A DNA stretch of 39,442 nt from Opitutaceae bacterium (GTDB taxonomy: Bacteria > Verrucomicrobiota > Verrucomicrobiia > Opitutales > Opitutaceae). The notes beneath the pieces are model-generated. The model was not told the origin of the DNA. It saw nothing but the letters and a program-made list of their open reading frames with translations, and made no database searches. A program made the position numbers and the translations under genes. The DNA is taken from assembly GCA_017994935.1 (NCBI GenBank), contig JAGOJU010000031.1, positions 1 through 39,442 on the forward strand, in the 5' to 3' direction. Below are positions 7,817 through 18,668 of the stretch, one piece after another (within the stretch, counting starts at the first letter, position 1; every line of letters starts with the position of its first letter).

Positions 7817-8872
7817 CTAAGGCGCCTCCTGGCTGACGAGTTCGCCCACCTCGCCCAAAACTCCGTTCGAGGCCATCCATTCGGCATTCTGCACTGCGTT
7901 GAGGGCAGCACCCTTCCAGAGATTGTCGCCGCTGACCCAGAACGAAAGACCGTTCTCCAACGCGGTATCGATACGAAGGCGACCGACCCCGCACCGCACT
8001 TTCTCTGCAAAATCCAAGGGAGTCGGATACTTCGACCCCGCGGGATCGTCGACGAGTTGCGCTCCTGGAAATTCAGCAATCGCAGCCCTGGCCTTCGCCA
8101 GATCCACGGGACGTTCAAACTCGGCACTGACTGAAATCGAGTGGGCGCGGACCACAGGCACCCGCACGCAGGTCGCGGAGACCTTCAGGTTCGGGAGCTT
8201 CATGATTTTCCTGCTCTCCTGCGCCATCTTGGTTTCTTCACCGGTGTATCCGTCAGATCCAAATGAATCGACCTGCGGTATGCAGTTGAACGCAATTTGA
8301 TGGGGATACACCTTTCGCTGCATGGGTTTGCCGCTCACATGTGCCTTGATCTGGCCTTCGAGTTCCTGAACGGCCTCCGCACCCGTCCCTGACACCGATT
8401 GGAAAGTGGATACGATGAGACGCTTGACGCCGAAGGCCTGGTGCAAGGGCCACAGACCCATCAGCATCACCGCCGTCGAGCAATTCGGGTTGGCAATGAT
8501 CCCGGCATGGCGTCGCAAATCCGAGGGATTGATTTCCGGAATCACCAGGGGAACTGTGGGGTCCATACGCAGTGCCGAACTCTTGTCGATGACAAGGCAG
8601 CCCGCCGTCACGGCATCCGACGCCAGAGCGCGGGTGACGGACCCTCCGGCTGCAAAGAATGCCAGGTCAATTCCCTCAAATACGCCCTTCTTCGCCTCCT
8701 CCACGGGGTATTTCTTTCCCCGGATCTCCACTACCTTGCCCGCAGAACGCGCCGAGGCGAAAAGCCGCAGCGAGCTCATCGGAAAATTCCGTTCGTGCAA
8801 GAGCCGTACAAGCTCTTGACCGACCGCGCCAGTGGCGCCGACGATACCGATAGCGTAACGAGTTTGATTCAC
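7817..8872 (-). CDS. asd: Aspartate-semialdehyde dehydrogenase
   Basis: A 351-residue NADP enzyme that reduces L-aspartyl phosphate to aspartate semialdehyde, the branch to lysine/diaminopimelate, threonine, methionine and isoleucine. The nucleotide-binding GIVGATGAVGQEL lies just after the start, the catalytic Cys is in NPNCSTAVM, and FQSVSGTGAEAV and VRVPVVRAHSISV are family blocks. I choose the GTG at 8872 because AGGAG lies eight bases upstream and the Rossmann motif begins a few residues later; the frame stays open to 8932. The start codon is one base from the divergent L,D-transpeptidase start. tRNA-Val follows 75 bases downstream. Confidence 0.95.
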   Translation of the reverse strand: MNQTRYAIGIVGATGAVGQELVRLLHERNFPMSSLRLFASARSAGKVVEIRGKKYPVEEAKKGVFEGIDLAFFAAGGSVTRALASDAVTAGCLVIDKSSALRMDPTVPLVIPEINPSDLRRHAGIIANPNCSTAVMLMGLWPLHQAFGVKRLIVSTFQSVSGTGAEAVQELEGQIKAHVSGKPMQRKVYPHQIAFNCIPQVDSFGSDGYTGEETKMAQESRKIMKLPNLKVSATCVRVPVVRAHSISVSAEFERPVDLAKARAAIAEFPGAQLVDDPAGSKYPTPLDFAEKVRCGVGRLRIDTALENGLSFWVSGDNLWKGAALNAVQNAEWMASNGVLGEVGELVSQEAP

Positions 8873-8873
8873 A

Positions 8874-9413
8874 ATGGAGTCTCCTGTTGAACAAATCATT
8901 AAAGCCTCAGACCGGCTGGGTATCAAGCCCACAGACCGGATTCTGGTCGTGCGCTTGGCCTCGCAGACGCTCCAGTTTTTCTACCGCAATTCGCTGACAA
9001 GGAGCTATAGTGTTTCCACCTCCCGGAGGCCTCCTTCAAACATCGCCCATTCGCTGGGCACTCCCAGCGGCTTGCATGAAATCGCCGAACGAATCGGCGG
9101 CGGACAGCCGTCCGGCATGGTGTTCAAGGCGCGTTTGCCGACCGGCAGGCACTATACGGAGTACGCCAGTGACGAACTTGTCACCGATGACCTGATCACC
9201 AGCCGCATTCTCTGGCTGAAAGGCCTGGAACCCGGAATCAATGCAGGTGGAAATGTCGATACCTACAGTCGCTACATCTACATCCACGGCACCCGCCATG
9301 AGGACAAGCTGGGCACTCCCGCGAGTGCGGGCTGCATCCGCATGTCCAACGGTGACGTCATTGCCCTATACGACGAGGTGCGTGCGGGCGACTGGGTGTG
9401 GATCGGAGACTGA
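8874..9413 (+). CDS. L,D-transpeptidase (YkuD domain) protein
   Basis: A 179-residue protein whose second half carries the YkuD active-site pattern: His138 in YIHGT and Cys154 in ASAGCIRMSNGD, 16 residues apart. YkuD enzymes form 3-3 peptidoglycan cross-links or attach lipoproteins to peptidoglycan. The N-terminus (ILVVRLASQTLQFF) is the usual first strands of the fold, with no signal peptide or membrane anchor, which is odd for a periplasmic enzyme. It is divergent from asd, which makes the diaminopimelate precursor used in the same wall. A helicase gene follows after nine bases. Confidence 0.88.
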   Translation: MESPVEQIIKASDRLGIKPTDRILVVRLASQTLQFFYRNSLTRSYSVSTSRRPPSNIAHSLGTPSGLHEIAERIGGGQPSGMVFKARLPTGRHYTEYASDELVTDDLITSRILWLKGLEPGINAGGNVDTYSRYIYIHGTRHEDKLGTPASAGCIRMSNGDVIALYDEVRAGDWVWIGD

Positions 9414-9422
9414 CCCGCCGAT

Positions 9423-11504
9423 ATGATAGGCCTGCGCGATGATGCAGAGTTTTCACCGACGCCCTCCAGCCGCCCCGGCCAGGCGCGACCATTGACGTCC
9501 GCACTTTTTTCGGAAGGCGGCATCCTCCAGTGCGCTCTCAAGCTCGAGTATCGCCCTCAACAGGAGGAAATGGCGTCTGCGGTGGTAAACGCGTTTGCAG
9601 CGGACCTCCCCCTGCTCTTCGAGGCGGGCACCGGCGTGGGCAAGTCCCTCGCCTACCTTCTTCCAGGCATCGTGCAGGCGATCGACCAGAATAGACAGAT
9701 GATCGTATCCACCCACACGATCTCGCTCCAGGAACAACTGGAGACCAAGGACCTCCCGCTTTGCCGGCGGGTGCTTTCCGCCTCGGCCGGAAAGGAAACC
9801 TACGCTTCCTTCAAGAGCTGCGTCCTCCTTGGCAAGGGCAACTACCTGTGCACCACCCGGCTCACCCATGCCCTCGCGGATCGCGGCTCGCTCCTGCCGG
9901 ATGACGAATACGGTGAACTGCAACGCATCGCGGCCTGGGCGGAAAAATCCGAGACCGGGTTGCGCCACGATCTCAGGCCCCCGCCGCGAGCGGAGGTCTG
10001 GGATCTGGTCAATGCCGACTCTTCCTCGTGCACACGGAAACACTGCACCGGAGGCTCATGTTTCTACCAGCGTGCGCGTGCACGCCTGCGCGACGCCCAT
10101 GTCATCATCGTCAATCACGCCCTGCTCTTCGCGCTCATCCATGCCGGCGGTGCCCGCGCAGCGGGCGGAAAACGCGATGCCCGGGGGGTGCTTTTCCCTG
10201 ATGATTTCGTCGTTCTCGACGAAGCCCATACCGTGCCGGAAGTCGCCAGCGATCACTTTGGGCTTCATCTCAGCAACCATGGCATCGAGCGCGCGCTCAA
10301 GCACCTGTTCAATCCAAGGACAAAGCGCGGATTGTTCAAAAAACACGCGCTCGAGCCCGGTCCCCAACTCGTCGTCAATGCCCTCGAGGCTTCACAGTTC
10401 TTTTTTGGCGGCCTGGCCGGCTCCCTGCTTGCCCAGCGTGCGATTGCCCGTCTGCGCGAAGCCGGGAGCATTGAGCCGCTCCTCGATGGCCCGTTGGGAG
10501 CACTGGACCGGCATCTCGCGAAACTCGCGGACAGGCTGGACGAAGGACTCGAACGCGATGAGCTGCTCGAACAACGCACACGAATCAAGGCCCTGCAGGC
10601 CGGCATTTCCGAGTGGTTGAATCTCGCGGAAAGCGGCAGCGTGTACTGGGCGGAACGCGGCGGCAGGAGGCAAACGATCGTGACGCTGCGAAGCGCGCCG
10701 CTGGAGGTGGCGCCCCACCTTCGCCAGCACCTGTTCGGCTGCCGCACGAGCGTGGTCTGCACCAGCGCAACACTTGAAATCGGCGGAAGCCTTGAGTCGT
10801 TCGCCCGGAAGATCGGCGCTGAGGGAGCACCCGCCACCGCCGTCGCCTCCCCTTTCGACTTCGAGCGGAACATGCGCGTCTACATCGCCCAGGATGTTCC
10901 GCTGCCGACCCGCGAGGATGCACGCCTCGCCCTGGATGTCCTGGCGGACTACGTGGGCTTTTGCGCACGAAAGGTTCCCGGCGGCACCCTCGTGCTGTTC
11001 ACGAGCTATTCGGACATGCGGGCGGTCGCCCAGTCCCTCGGCGAAACGTTTCGCGCGGAGGGACGCACTCTTCTGATGCAGGGGGAGTCTCTCTCCCGCA
11101 CCGAACTCGCCAGGGAGATGCGCCGCGCGGGAGATGCCGTTCTTTTCGGCACCGAAAGCTTCTGGACCGGCTTCGACGTCCCGGGCAGCGCGCTCTCCCA
11201 GGTCATCGTGACCCGCCTGCCATTTGACCCGCCCACCCATCCGCTGCTCGAGGCAAAATGCGACGCCATCCGCAATGCGGGGGGAAATCCCTTCTCAGAA
11301 CTGACGCTGCCCGAATCGATCATCAAGTTCAGGCAGGGCGTGGGCCGCCTCATTCGAACGGCCACGGATCGTGGTGTCATCACCATCCTCGATTCGCGAA
11401 TTCTGGCGAAGACCTATGGCAGACTCTTCCTGGACGCTCTCCCTCAGCCGCATTTTGTACGGATCTCCCGCGAGACGCGGGAGATGAAATTCCTGCCGCC
11501 GTGA
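9423..11504 (+). CDS. DinG/XPD-type ATP-dependent helicase with iron-sulfur cluster
   Basis: A 693-residue superfamily 2 helicase. Walker A GTGVGKS is at about 69-75, STHTISLQEQL is motif Ia, VVLDEAH is the Walker B box, and the C-terminal half has VIVTRLPFDPP and a QGVGRLIRTATDRGV motif VI. Four cysteines (GNYLC, then SSSC, KHC, GGSC) between Walker A and the DEAH box match the Fe-S domain of DinG/XPD enzymes, which unwind 5' to 3' and resolve R-loops, D-loops or G-quadruplexes. About 35 residues precede the first family motif. It starts nine bases after the L,D-transpeptidase stop, so is probably co-transcribed. Confidence 0.93.
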   Translation: MIGLRDDAEFSPTPSSRPGQARPLTSALFSEGGILQCALKLEYRPQQEEMASAVVNAFAADLPLLFEAGTGVGKSLAYLLPGIVQAIDQNRQMIVSTHTISLQEQLETKDLPLCRRVLSASAGKETYASFKSCVLLGKGNYLCTTRLTHALADRGSLLPDDEYGELQRIAAWAEKSETGLRHDLRPPPRAEVWDLVNADSSSCTRKHCTGGSCFYQRARARLRDAHVIIVNHALLFALIHAGGARAAGGKRDARGVLFPDDFVVLDEAHTVPEVASDHFGLHLSNHGIERALKHLFNPRTKRGLFKKHALEPGPQLVVNALEASQFFFGGLAGSLLAQRAIARLREAGSIEPLLDGPLGALDRHLAKLADRLDEGLERDELLEQRTRIKALQAGISEWLNLAESGSVYWAERGGRRQTIVTLRSAPLEVAPHLRQHLFGCRTSVVCTSATLEIGGSLESFARKIGAEGAPATAVASPFDFERNMRVYIAQDVPLPTREDARLALDVLADYVGFCARKVPGGTLVLFTSYSDMRAVAQSLGETFRAEGRTLLMQGESLSRTELAREMRRAGDAVLFGTESFWTGFDVPGSALSQVIVTRLPFDPPTHPLLEAKCDAIRNAGGNPFSELTLPESIIKFRQGVGRLIRTATDRGVITILDSRILAKTYGRLFLDALPQPHFVRISRETREMKFLPP

Positions 11505-11549
11505 AGAACCGGTTCGTCAATCACGTTCGCGTCAGGCTTCATTTGTCCC

Positions 11550-11870
11550 ATGGATAGGATCGCCCATTTCTCGAAGCTCGTGGACGCACAGCCCGGCAAC
11601 GTGCTCTTCCGATTCAGCCTCGCGCAGGCGCTTCTCACGGCCGGACGGCCCGGGGAGGCGGAGGGTCATCTGCGGCAATGCGCCGATGCAAGGAGCGACT
11701 GGATGATCCCACGCATCGAACTCGGAAAGATCCTGCTTTCCCGGGGTCAATTCAATGAGGCGAATTCAATCCTCAACGCCGCCCTTGAACTGGCGATTGC
11801 GCAGCACCACGAAAGTCCTGCCGAAGAGGTGCGGGCACTTCTCGCGACCCTCCAGCAACGGACCGACTGA
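11550..11870 (+). CDS. Small tetratricopeptide-repeat protein
   Basis: A 106-residue soluble protein that consists almost entirely of about two and a half TPR-like helical pairs: an NVLFRFSLAQALLTAGRPGEAEGHLRQ repeat in outline (about 16-43) and a second with IELGKILLSRGQFNEANSIL (about 55-74). No signal peptide or catalytic motif is seen. TPR proteins are scaffolds, so the partner cannot be inferred. It follows the helicase by 45 bases on the same strand. A strong terminator lies about 120 bases downstream. Confidence 0.78.
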   Translation: MDRIAHFSKLVDAQPGNVLFRFSLAQALLTAGRPGEAEGHLRQCADARSDWMIPRIELGKILLSRGQFNEANSILNAALELAIAQHHESPAEEVRALLATLQQRTD

Positions 11871-11977
11871 TCACCACCGTCAGGCGCGTCGGGATGAAAA
11901 TGGGATAGTGAGACCGGGGAATGCAGCGACATCTTCATTCTTGCCGGAGTTCGCGCTGCACCCCAGCGTCGTAGCCC

Positions 11978-12190
11978 GAAAAAGAAAGAGCCCGCCGCGT
12001 ACCCCTACACGGCGGGCATTGTTTTCTTAGTTACCCCAAATGTCCTCTGCTAAGCAGAGTGACAGTGATGAGGATCACCGGAATCACCGGTTTCGCAACG
12101 CGAATGGCCCGCGCCTCTGCGGACAGTAGCGCAGCCACTACCCACGATTAGCGCGCAACCTGATGCACGTGGTCCGGACTCACGACATTC
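11978..12190 (-). ncRNA. Possible structured non-coding RNA (unassigned)
   Basis: In the 509-base gap between the TPR gene and icd, the minus strand shows an AT-rich promoter-like patch (TATGAT at 12198-12203), then a run of small perfect stems: GTAGTG...CGCTAC, ACCGG...CCGGT, GTGAT...ATCAC, CTCTGC...GCAGAG, ending in an eight-base-pair GC stem with a T-rich tail. The implied RNA would be about 200 bases. It has no hallmark of tmRNA, RNase P RNA or SRP RNA that I can recognise. No convincing ORF lies here. The boundaries are estimates. Confidence 0.3.
11990..12028. terminator. Bidirectional Rho-independent terminator
   Basis: A perfect eight-base-pair stem (GCCCGCCG at 11990-11997, CGGCGGGC at 12010-12017) with a 12-base loop is followed on the plus strand by ATTGTTTTCTT and on the minus strand by TCTTTCTTTTTC. 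It can end the helicase-TPR transcript on the plus strand and any minus-strand transcript from the gap upstream of icd. Confidence 0.75.
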
Positions 12191-12346
12191 GTTTATCATC
12201 ATATCAATTAGTTGCTTACAAAACAGACCATAGGCTGCCTCGTACTGCTTGTGATCGGATCCCCCGGTTTTCCCTCAATCCCCACCCACCTTGGAAGGGT
12301 TGTGACGCAAAGGCTTGTGAGCATTCGCGTCACGTTGTTGCCTTGA

Positions 12347-14608
<2,262 letters not shown>

Positions 14609-14751
14609 CGTCACACGACGCGAGTTCCAGACGCGGGGCGATTTCACTTTTCACGAACTTCCTTCGAGCAGAGGGAGGCGCGACCGGAACTGCCGGCGTG
14701 CCATGGAAATCCCATCGACAACTCCGGGATGTGGCGTTGCAGTGCGGGTCT

Positions 14752-15432
14752 ATGGGACAACTCGATCACTTGTTTGCCAGAAATCGGGACTGGTCGGAGA
14801 CCATCAGACGGCATGACCCAAATTTCTTCGAAAAGCTCTCCCAGCAGCAATCGCCCGAGTACTTGTGGATTGGCTGCTCCGACAGTCGCGTTCCGGCCAA
14901 CGAGATCGTCAATCTTCTTCCCGGAGAACTCTTCGTCCATCGCAATATCGCCAATCTCGTCATCCACACCGATCTGAACTGCCTTTCCGTGATGCAGTTC
15001 GCCGTCGATCTGCTCAAGGTCAGGCATATCATCGTCGTCGGACACTATGGCTGCAGCGGAGTTCGGACGGCCCTGCGGTGCGACAGGATCGGGCTGGCGG
15101 ACAACTGGCTGCGTCACGTCCAGGATATTTGCGAACGCCACAAATCCTGCGTGCAGGCAAGGTCCGGCGAGAAGGGTCGCATCAATACGCTCTGTGAGCT
15201 CAATGTTGTCGAGCAGGTCGCAAATGTCTGCCAGACCACGATCGTGCGCGATGCGTGGGACCGCGGTCAGCCCCTGACGATTCACAGCTGGATCTACGCG
15301 CTCACGGACGGAGTCATCCGGAATCTGGGCATGAGCATCTCTTCCTTCGACCAGCTTGAGGCCCAGTACAAGGGCGCCCTTGCCGCCATAGAGGCAGGGA
15401 AAATCCGCAACGTGACGGAAGGGCTGGACTGA
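14752..15432 (+). CDS. can: Beta-class carbonic anhydrase
   Basis: A 226-residue zinc enzyme interconverting CO2 and bicarbonate. The zinc ligands and partners are visible: Cys42, Asp44 and Arg46 in WIGCSDSRVPAN, then His98 and Cys101 in VVGHYGCSGV. NLLPGELFVHRNIAN is the family block between them. The frame is open far upstream to 14383 but that part overlaps icd; the family start is the ATG at 14752 (MGQLDHLFARN). It is convergent with the vWA-protein gene. The enzyme would supply bicarbonate to carboxylases or hydrate CO2 released by the upstream icd product. Confidence 0.95.
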   Translation: MGQLDHLFARNRDWSETIRRHDPNFFEKLSQQQSPEYLWIGCSDSRVPANEIVNLLPGELFVHRNIANLVIHTDLNCLSVMQFAVDLLKVRHIIVVGHYGCSGVRTALRCDRIGLADNWLRHVQDICERHKSCVQARSGEKGRINTLCELNVVEQVANVCQTTIVRDAWDRGQPLTIHSWIYALTDGVIRNLGMSISSFDQLEAQYKGALAAIEAGKIRNVTEGLD

Positions 15433-15492
15433 CGCCCCTTCGCGCCAGCAGGTTCAGGTACGGCCGATGAAGGGCCTCCGGGGAGCCCCACC

Positions 15493-17400
15493 CTACATGT
15501 GCTCCTCGTAGGTGATGTCTATCTTGGCGGTAAATGCCTTCTTCTTGGCCGCGCCCTGAAACCGGATGCTGTGCGTGCGCTCATCGTAGGTGAATCCGTT
15601 CACGGGATCCTCGGGGATTTCCACACCATCCACGAGGACACGAAAGCTCTTCCTGTAAAGCGTCGCTGTGACCTGAACAGGCTCCAACGCCACGGCAACC
15701 GTGTCCGCAATCCTATCACCAAGCGCCGCCAGTTGCGCCGAAAAGTCGGACTCGATGTCGAGCACGGTACCGCCTGTCAGCTCCGCCGCACGGCGATGCG
15801 AGAGGTTGTCACGGCTGACCACCGCCTCCATCTCGACGTTTCCACGCTTGTTTCCCTTAGCTATGACAAAAGGCCGCAGCACCCAATCGTGTATGTAGCT
15901 ATCCAGTGTCTGGCGCGCCGAAGGATTTCGTGCGTTGTACTGCCTGATGAGATCGGGAAGCTTCCCGTCTTCAATCCATTCGGCACGACGCGTTCCATCC
16001 CGATTGACCTTCCAGGTCGCCATGCGTGTCTCCTCCTCGTCCATAAAAAACACCACGAAGGTCGCAGCGTCGGGCCTGAGAAAGGTGTGCTGCCTGTTGT
16101 AGTAGCCCGCGACAAAATTGTACACCGCAGTGAACGCGGTGCGGTTGCTGTCTCCATTCGTGCCCACCTTGACAAGCTCGGAAAAGATTCCGTCGGGCGT
16201 CTCGCGGGTGACCCATGGCTGGGGCATGACGGTCAGCGAAACAAGATTGCCGTTGCTTGCCACCCGTTTGGTGATCGACTTTGGACGCCCACGCCGGTCG
16301 AGCACGGGATTGCCCTTCGCGTCGAGTTCAACCGAGCGCACATCCTTGTAATACCTGGCGCCACCCCATCCTGCCCGTGAGTCCTTGTTCACGAAATCGG
16401 TCGTGAGCACGCCGATCCTGTAGTCGAGGTCGCGGGTATCAAACAACCTCCGGAAACGGCTGAGGTTTTCAGCAAGCCGGGCCTGGTGCGCGGCCATTGA
16501 CGGTGAGTTGTTGATGACAAAAACGAGGTCGACCTCCCGGCTGCGCGAACGATCAGCCACGAGGTGCTTCTTGATTCGGATCGGCTCGACCTGGATGGTT
16601 ACGGTGTTCTCCGCCCCCAGGTGGGGATTGTTCTCATCGGTGGTGTAGTATTTGAGATGGTCGGTACCGATGAAGCCGGGGTTGGGAGAGTAGGTCAGCT
16701 GCCCCGTGACACGATCGAGCCTGGCGGTGCCGTTCTGAGGCCTGGCGGCGTCGTCCAGCACGTACACAGGTTTGGCACCCACGATCGACAGTCGGTCCGC
16801 CTCTGACATGAAGTCCTCGTGACTCGGCAGCTTCTGACTGACCTGCGAGTTCGGACGCGTCGTGAGCGTAACGCCGCTGACGTTGAGAACCCGCCCGCGG
16901 TCGGCGCTCACCTCGAATTTCTGCAATTCCACCGGCGGTGGCGGCTTCACCGTCACGAGAACCCTGTTCTTGTAGACAAGGCCCGAGGTCTCATTCCGCA
17001 CGCTGTAACCAAAGGAATCCGCACCGACATAGTCCTCCTGCGGACGATAGGCAAAGTAACCGAGTCGCGAAGTGGTATTCTTGAAGACATCCGAGTCATC
17101 TCCGCCCGCCAGCCCCACCCGTCCGAATTTCGGCGGCTCCGTGATCGTGTAAACCAGGTCACCGCTTGTGTCCGCAGTGATCATTTCCTTGGACACCACA
17201 AACTGTCCATGCACACCGGTCCCTTCCGCTTCAATCTCCATCGGCTGGCTCGAGACGATGGTAAGATTGTCCGGAGACGTCGCCGCGACTTGGGAAAACC
17301 CTGGCGCGGCGATCAGCAACGATGCGAGCAGCAGCTCCAACAACCGCAACGGTGTGAAACCCTGAGTGCGAATCGAAACGAGTGAATTCTGGAGACGCAT
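15493..17400 (-). CDS. Secreted protein with cadherin-like repeats and a vWA domain
   Basis: A 635-residue exported protein. Residues 18-40 are a Sec signal peptide (LLELLLASLLIAAPGFSQV). Two cadherin/Ig-like modules follow, each with the pattern of Gly-x-x-Tyr-x-Pro ... Phe/Val-x-Gly-x-Asp (YFAYRPQEDYVGADSF about 115-130; LTYSPNPGFIGTDHL about 235-249). Residues 289-570 form a von Willebrand factor A domain beginning VDLVFVINNSPSM; the first MIDAS Asp (D-x-S-x-S) is Asn297, so metal binding may be altered, but VVFFMDEEETR is present later. A beta-rich tail ends the protein. It is likely cell-surface or periplasmic. The gene stands alone, convergent with the carbonic anhydrase gene. Function unknown. 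Confidence 0.85.
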   Translation of the reverse strand: MRLQNSLVSIRTQGFTPLRLLELLLASLLIAAPGFSQVAATSPDNLTIVSSQPMEIEAEGTGVHGQFVVSKEMITADTSGDLVYTITEPPKFGRVGLAGGDDSDVFKNTTSRLGYFAYRPQEDYVGADSFGYSVRNETSGLVYKNRVLVTVKPPPPVELQKFEVSADRGRVLNVSGVTLTTRPNSQVSQKLPSHEDFMSEADRLSIVGAKPVYVLDDAARPQNGTARLDRVTGQLTYSPNPGFIGTDHLKYYTTDENNPHLGAENTVTIQVEPIRIKKHLVADRSRSREVDLVFVINNSPSMAAHQARLAENLSRFRRLFDTRDLDYRIGVLTTDFVNKDSRAGWGGARYYKDVRSVELDAKGNPVLDRRGRPKSITKRVASNGNLVSLTVMPQPWVTRETPDGIFSELVKVGTNGDSNRTAFTAVYNFVAGYYNRQHTFLRPDAATFVVFFMDEEETRMATWKVNRDGTRRAEWIEDGKLPDLIRQYNARNPSARQTLDSYIHDWVLRPFVIAKGNKRGNVEMEAVVSRDNLSHRRAAELTGGTVLDIESDFSAQLAALGDRIADTVAVALEPVQVTATLYRKSFRVLVDGVEIPEDPVNGFTYDERTHSIRFQGAAKKKAFTAKIDITYEEHM

Positions 17401-17761
17401 AGATGTGAAGGGTCAGCGTAACTCAACCTTGGTTCCCGGCAGCGGGGTAAATCACCCGCATTTAAGTTCATGCCCGCGAGTTGAAAAGCCCAAACATTGT
17501 CCATCAATGGCTTGGGAATACCGAAAGTGACTGCCTCGGTCACCTTTGACAGGCAGATTGGAACGCTTCTCCGAGGAAACGGACGCGAGCCAGCCTCGAT
17601 TCGCCCAGAAGGACGTTCAGCATGAAATCATGCGTCATGGTTTGGTGATGACTCCAATACCCTCATGAGCCGCGGCGGCATCCATTGCCTGCCGCGCCTG
17701 GCTGGGAAATCGCCCGGATGCACGCCGGTTCATGAAAGAAACCGAAGCACCGCGGAAGTGC
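17401..17761. other. Intergenic region between the vWA gene and the SDR gene
   Basis: This 361-base stretch carries no gene I can support. It must contain the promoter of the vWA-protein gene (minus strand, start 17400) and the 3' end of the SDR transcript. A 32-codon minus-strand frame (17635-17733) ends in a motif faintly like a LysR C-terminus but is too short to call. No repeats or strong terminator are seen. Confidence 0.5.
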
Positions 17762-18586
17762 TCATGCCATTGCACCTGGCACCTGACCCTCGCTCAGGCA
17801 CCAGCCACCGTCGACCGCCAGGACCTGCCCGGTGACGAAACGTGCGGCATCGGAAAGCAGAAAGACGGCTGCGCCGTCACAATCGTCCGGCCGCCCGATT
17901 CTTCCTCCATCGAGGGGCTGCTTGGTCCTGATGAATTCAAGGATGCGTTCATCCCCCGCAGCACGGCGCGCCATCGGAGTTTCGACGAGGGCCGGCGCAA
18001 TGACGTTGAGCCGGATGTTGTCACCCGCATAGCGTGCGGCAACCGACTGCGTGAACCCGATGATGCCGGCCTTCGAGGCCGCATAGACGTGCGTGGAGAA
18101 GTAGGGAGGCGAAGGCGACCAGCCGAGCACGGAACTCATGTTGAGAATCACGCCGCCTGTCTCTTGGGCCAGGAACTGGCGCACGGCCGCCCGGTTTGAA
18201 TAGATGAGCGACTGGAGATTCATCTCCAGCGTGGCCTTCACACCTTCATCCGTGATTTCATGAAGGGGTCCGTCCCCAAAACGGCGCCCACTGCCGCCGG
18301 CGACGTGATACAGGCCACTGAAGGCTCCAAATTTTTCCAGCGCGAGCGCGATGGCCGTCGTTGCATGCCCCGGGTCCACGGCGTCGCCCGTGTAAACAGC
18401 GGCTCCTTCGCCGAGATTGCCCGCCGCCGCACGCGCGGAGTTTTCATCCCGACCGGTGAGCACCACGCCTTTCGCCCCGGCCTCGAGCATCGCCCGGGCG
18501 GCTGAAAAGCCGAGCCCGGTCGTCCCACCGACAACAACAATCACTTTTCCGGATAATGACGCCATGGACATGCAGCCATGCTCCAT
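17762..18586 (-). CDS. Short-chain dehydrogenase/reductase (SDR), FabG-like
   Basis: A classical SDR of up to 274 residues. The NAD(P)-binding motif is VVGGTTGLGFSAA, NAG is represented by HVAGGSG, the catalytic Ser is in LNMSSVLG, and the catalytic Tyr/Lys are in VYAASKAG. RLNVIAPALVETPM and the C-terminal VTGQVLAVDGGW are typical. Substrate unknown; the FabG-like call is generic. Three in-frame ATGs lie at the start (18586, 18571, 18565); the last places the nucleotide motif at the usual distance, but no ribosome-binding site decides it. The neighbouring divergent GntR-type regulator may control it. Confidence 0.9.
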   Translation of the reverse strand: MEHGCMSMASLSGKVIVVVGGTTGLGFSAARAMLEAGAKGVVLTGRDENSARAAAGNLGEGAAVYTGDAVDPGHATTAIALALEKFGAFSGLYHVAGGSGRRFGDGPLHEITDEGVKATLEMNLQSLIYSNRAAVRQFLAQETGGVILNMSSVLGWSPSPPYFSTHVYAASKAGIIGFTQSVAARYAGDNIRLNVIAPALVETPMARRAAGDERILEFIRTKQPLDGGRIGRPDDCDGAAVFLLSDAARFVTGQVLAVDGGWCLSEGQVPGAMA

Positions 18587-18647
18587 GCGCCGCCACGGGC
18601 TTCAATCATTGGAACATCGCTCGACACAACATCTGATATGATAATGC

Positions 18648-18668
18648 TGGACGGAAATGTCCCGTCCA
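18648..18668. promoter_or_regulatory. Palindromic operator candidate over the GntR-type gene start
   Basis: A perfect seven-base inverted repeat, TGGACGG (18648-18654) and CCGTCCA (18662-18668) with a seven-base spacer, spans the ATG at 18657. GATAAT at 18640-18645 is a possible -10, which would put the transcription start inside the palindrome. GntR-family proteins bind short palindromes as dimers, so autoregulation is plausible. It is about 60-85 bases from the divergent SDR start, which it could also control. Confidence 0.45.

Noticed and set aside
12000..12190. tmRNA or RNase P RNA in the gap upstream of icd
   Set aside because: No tRNA-like acceptor with TTCGA-type T arm, tag sequence, or RNase P core motif is visible; I leave it as an unassigned candidate.
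17635..17733. A 32-codon minus-strand frame as a LysR remnant
   Set aside because: Only about ten residues faintly resemble a LysR C-terminus; no ribosome-binding site and too short to support.
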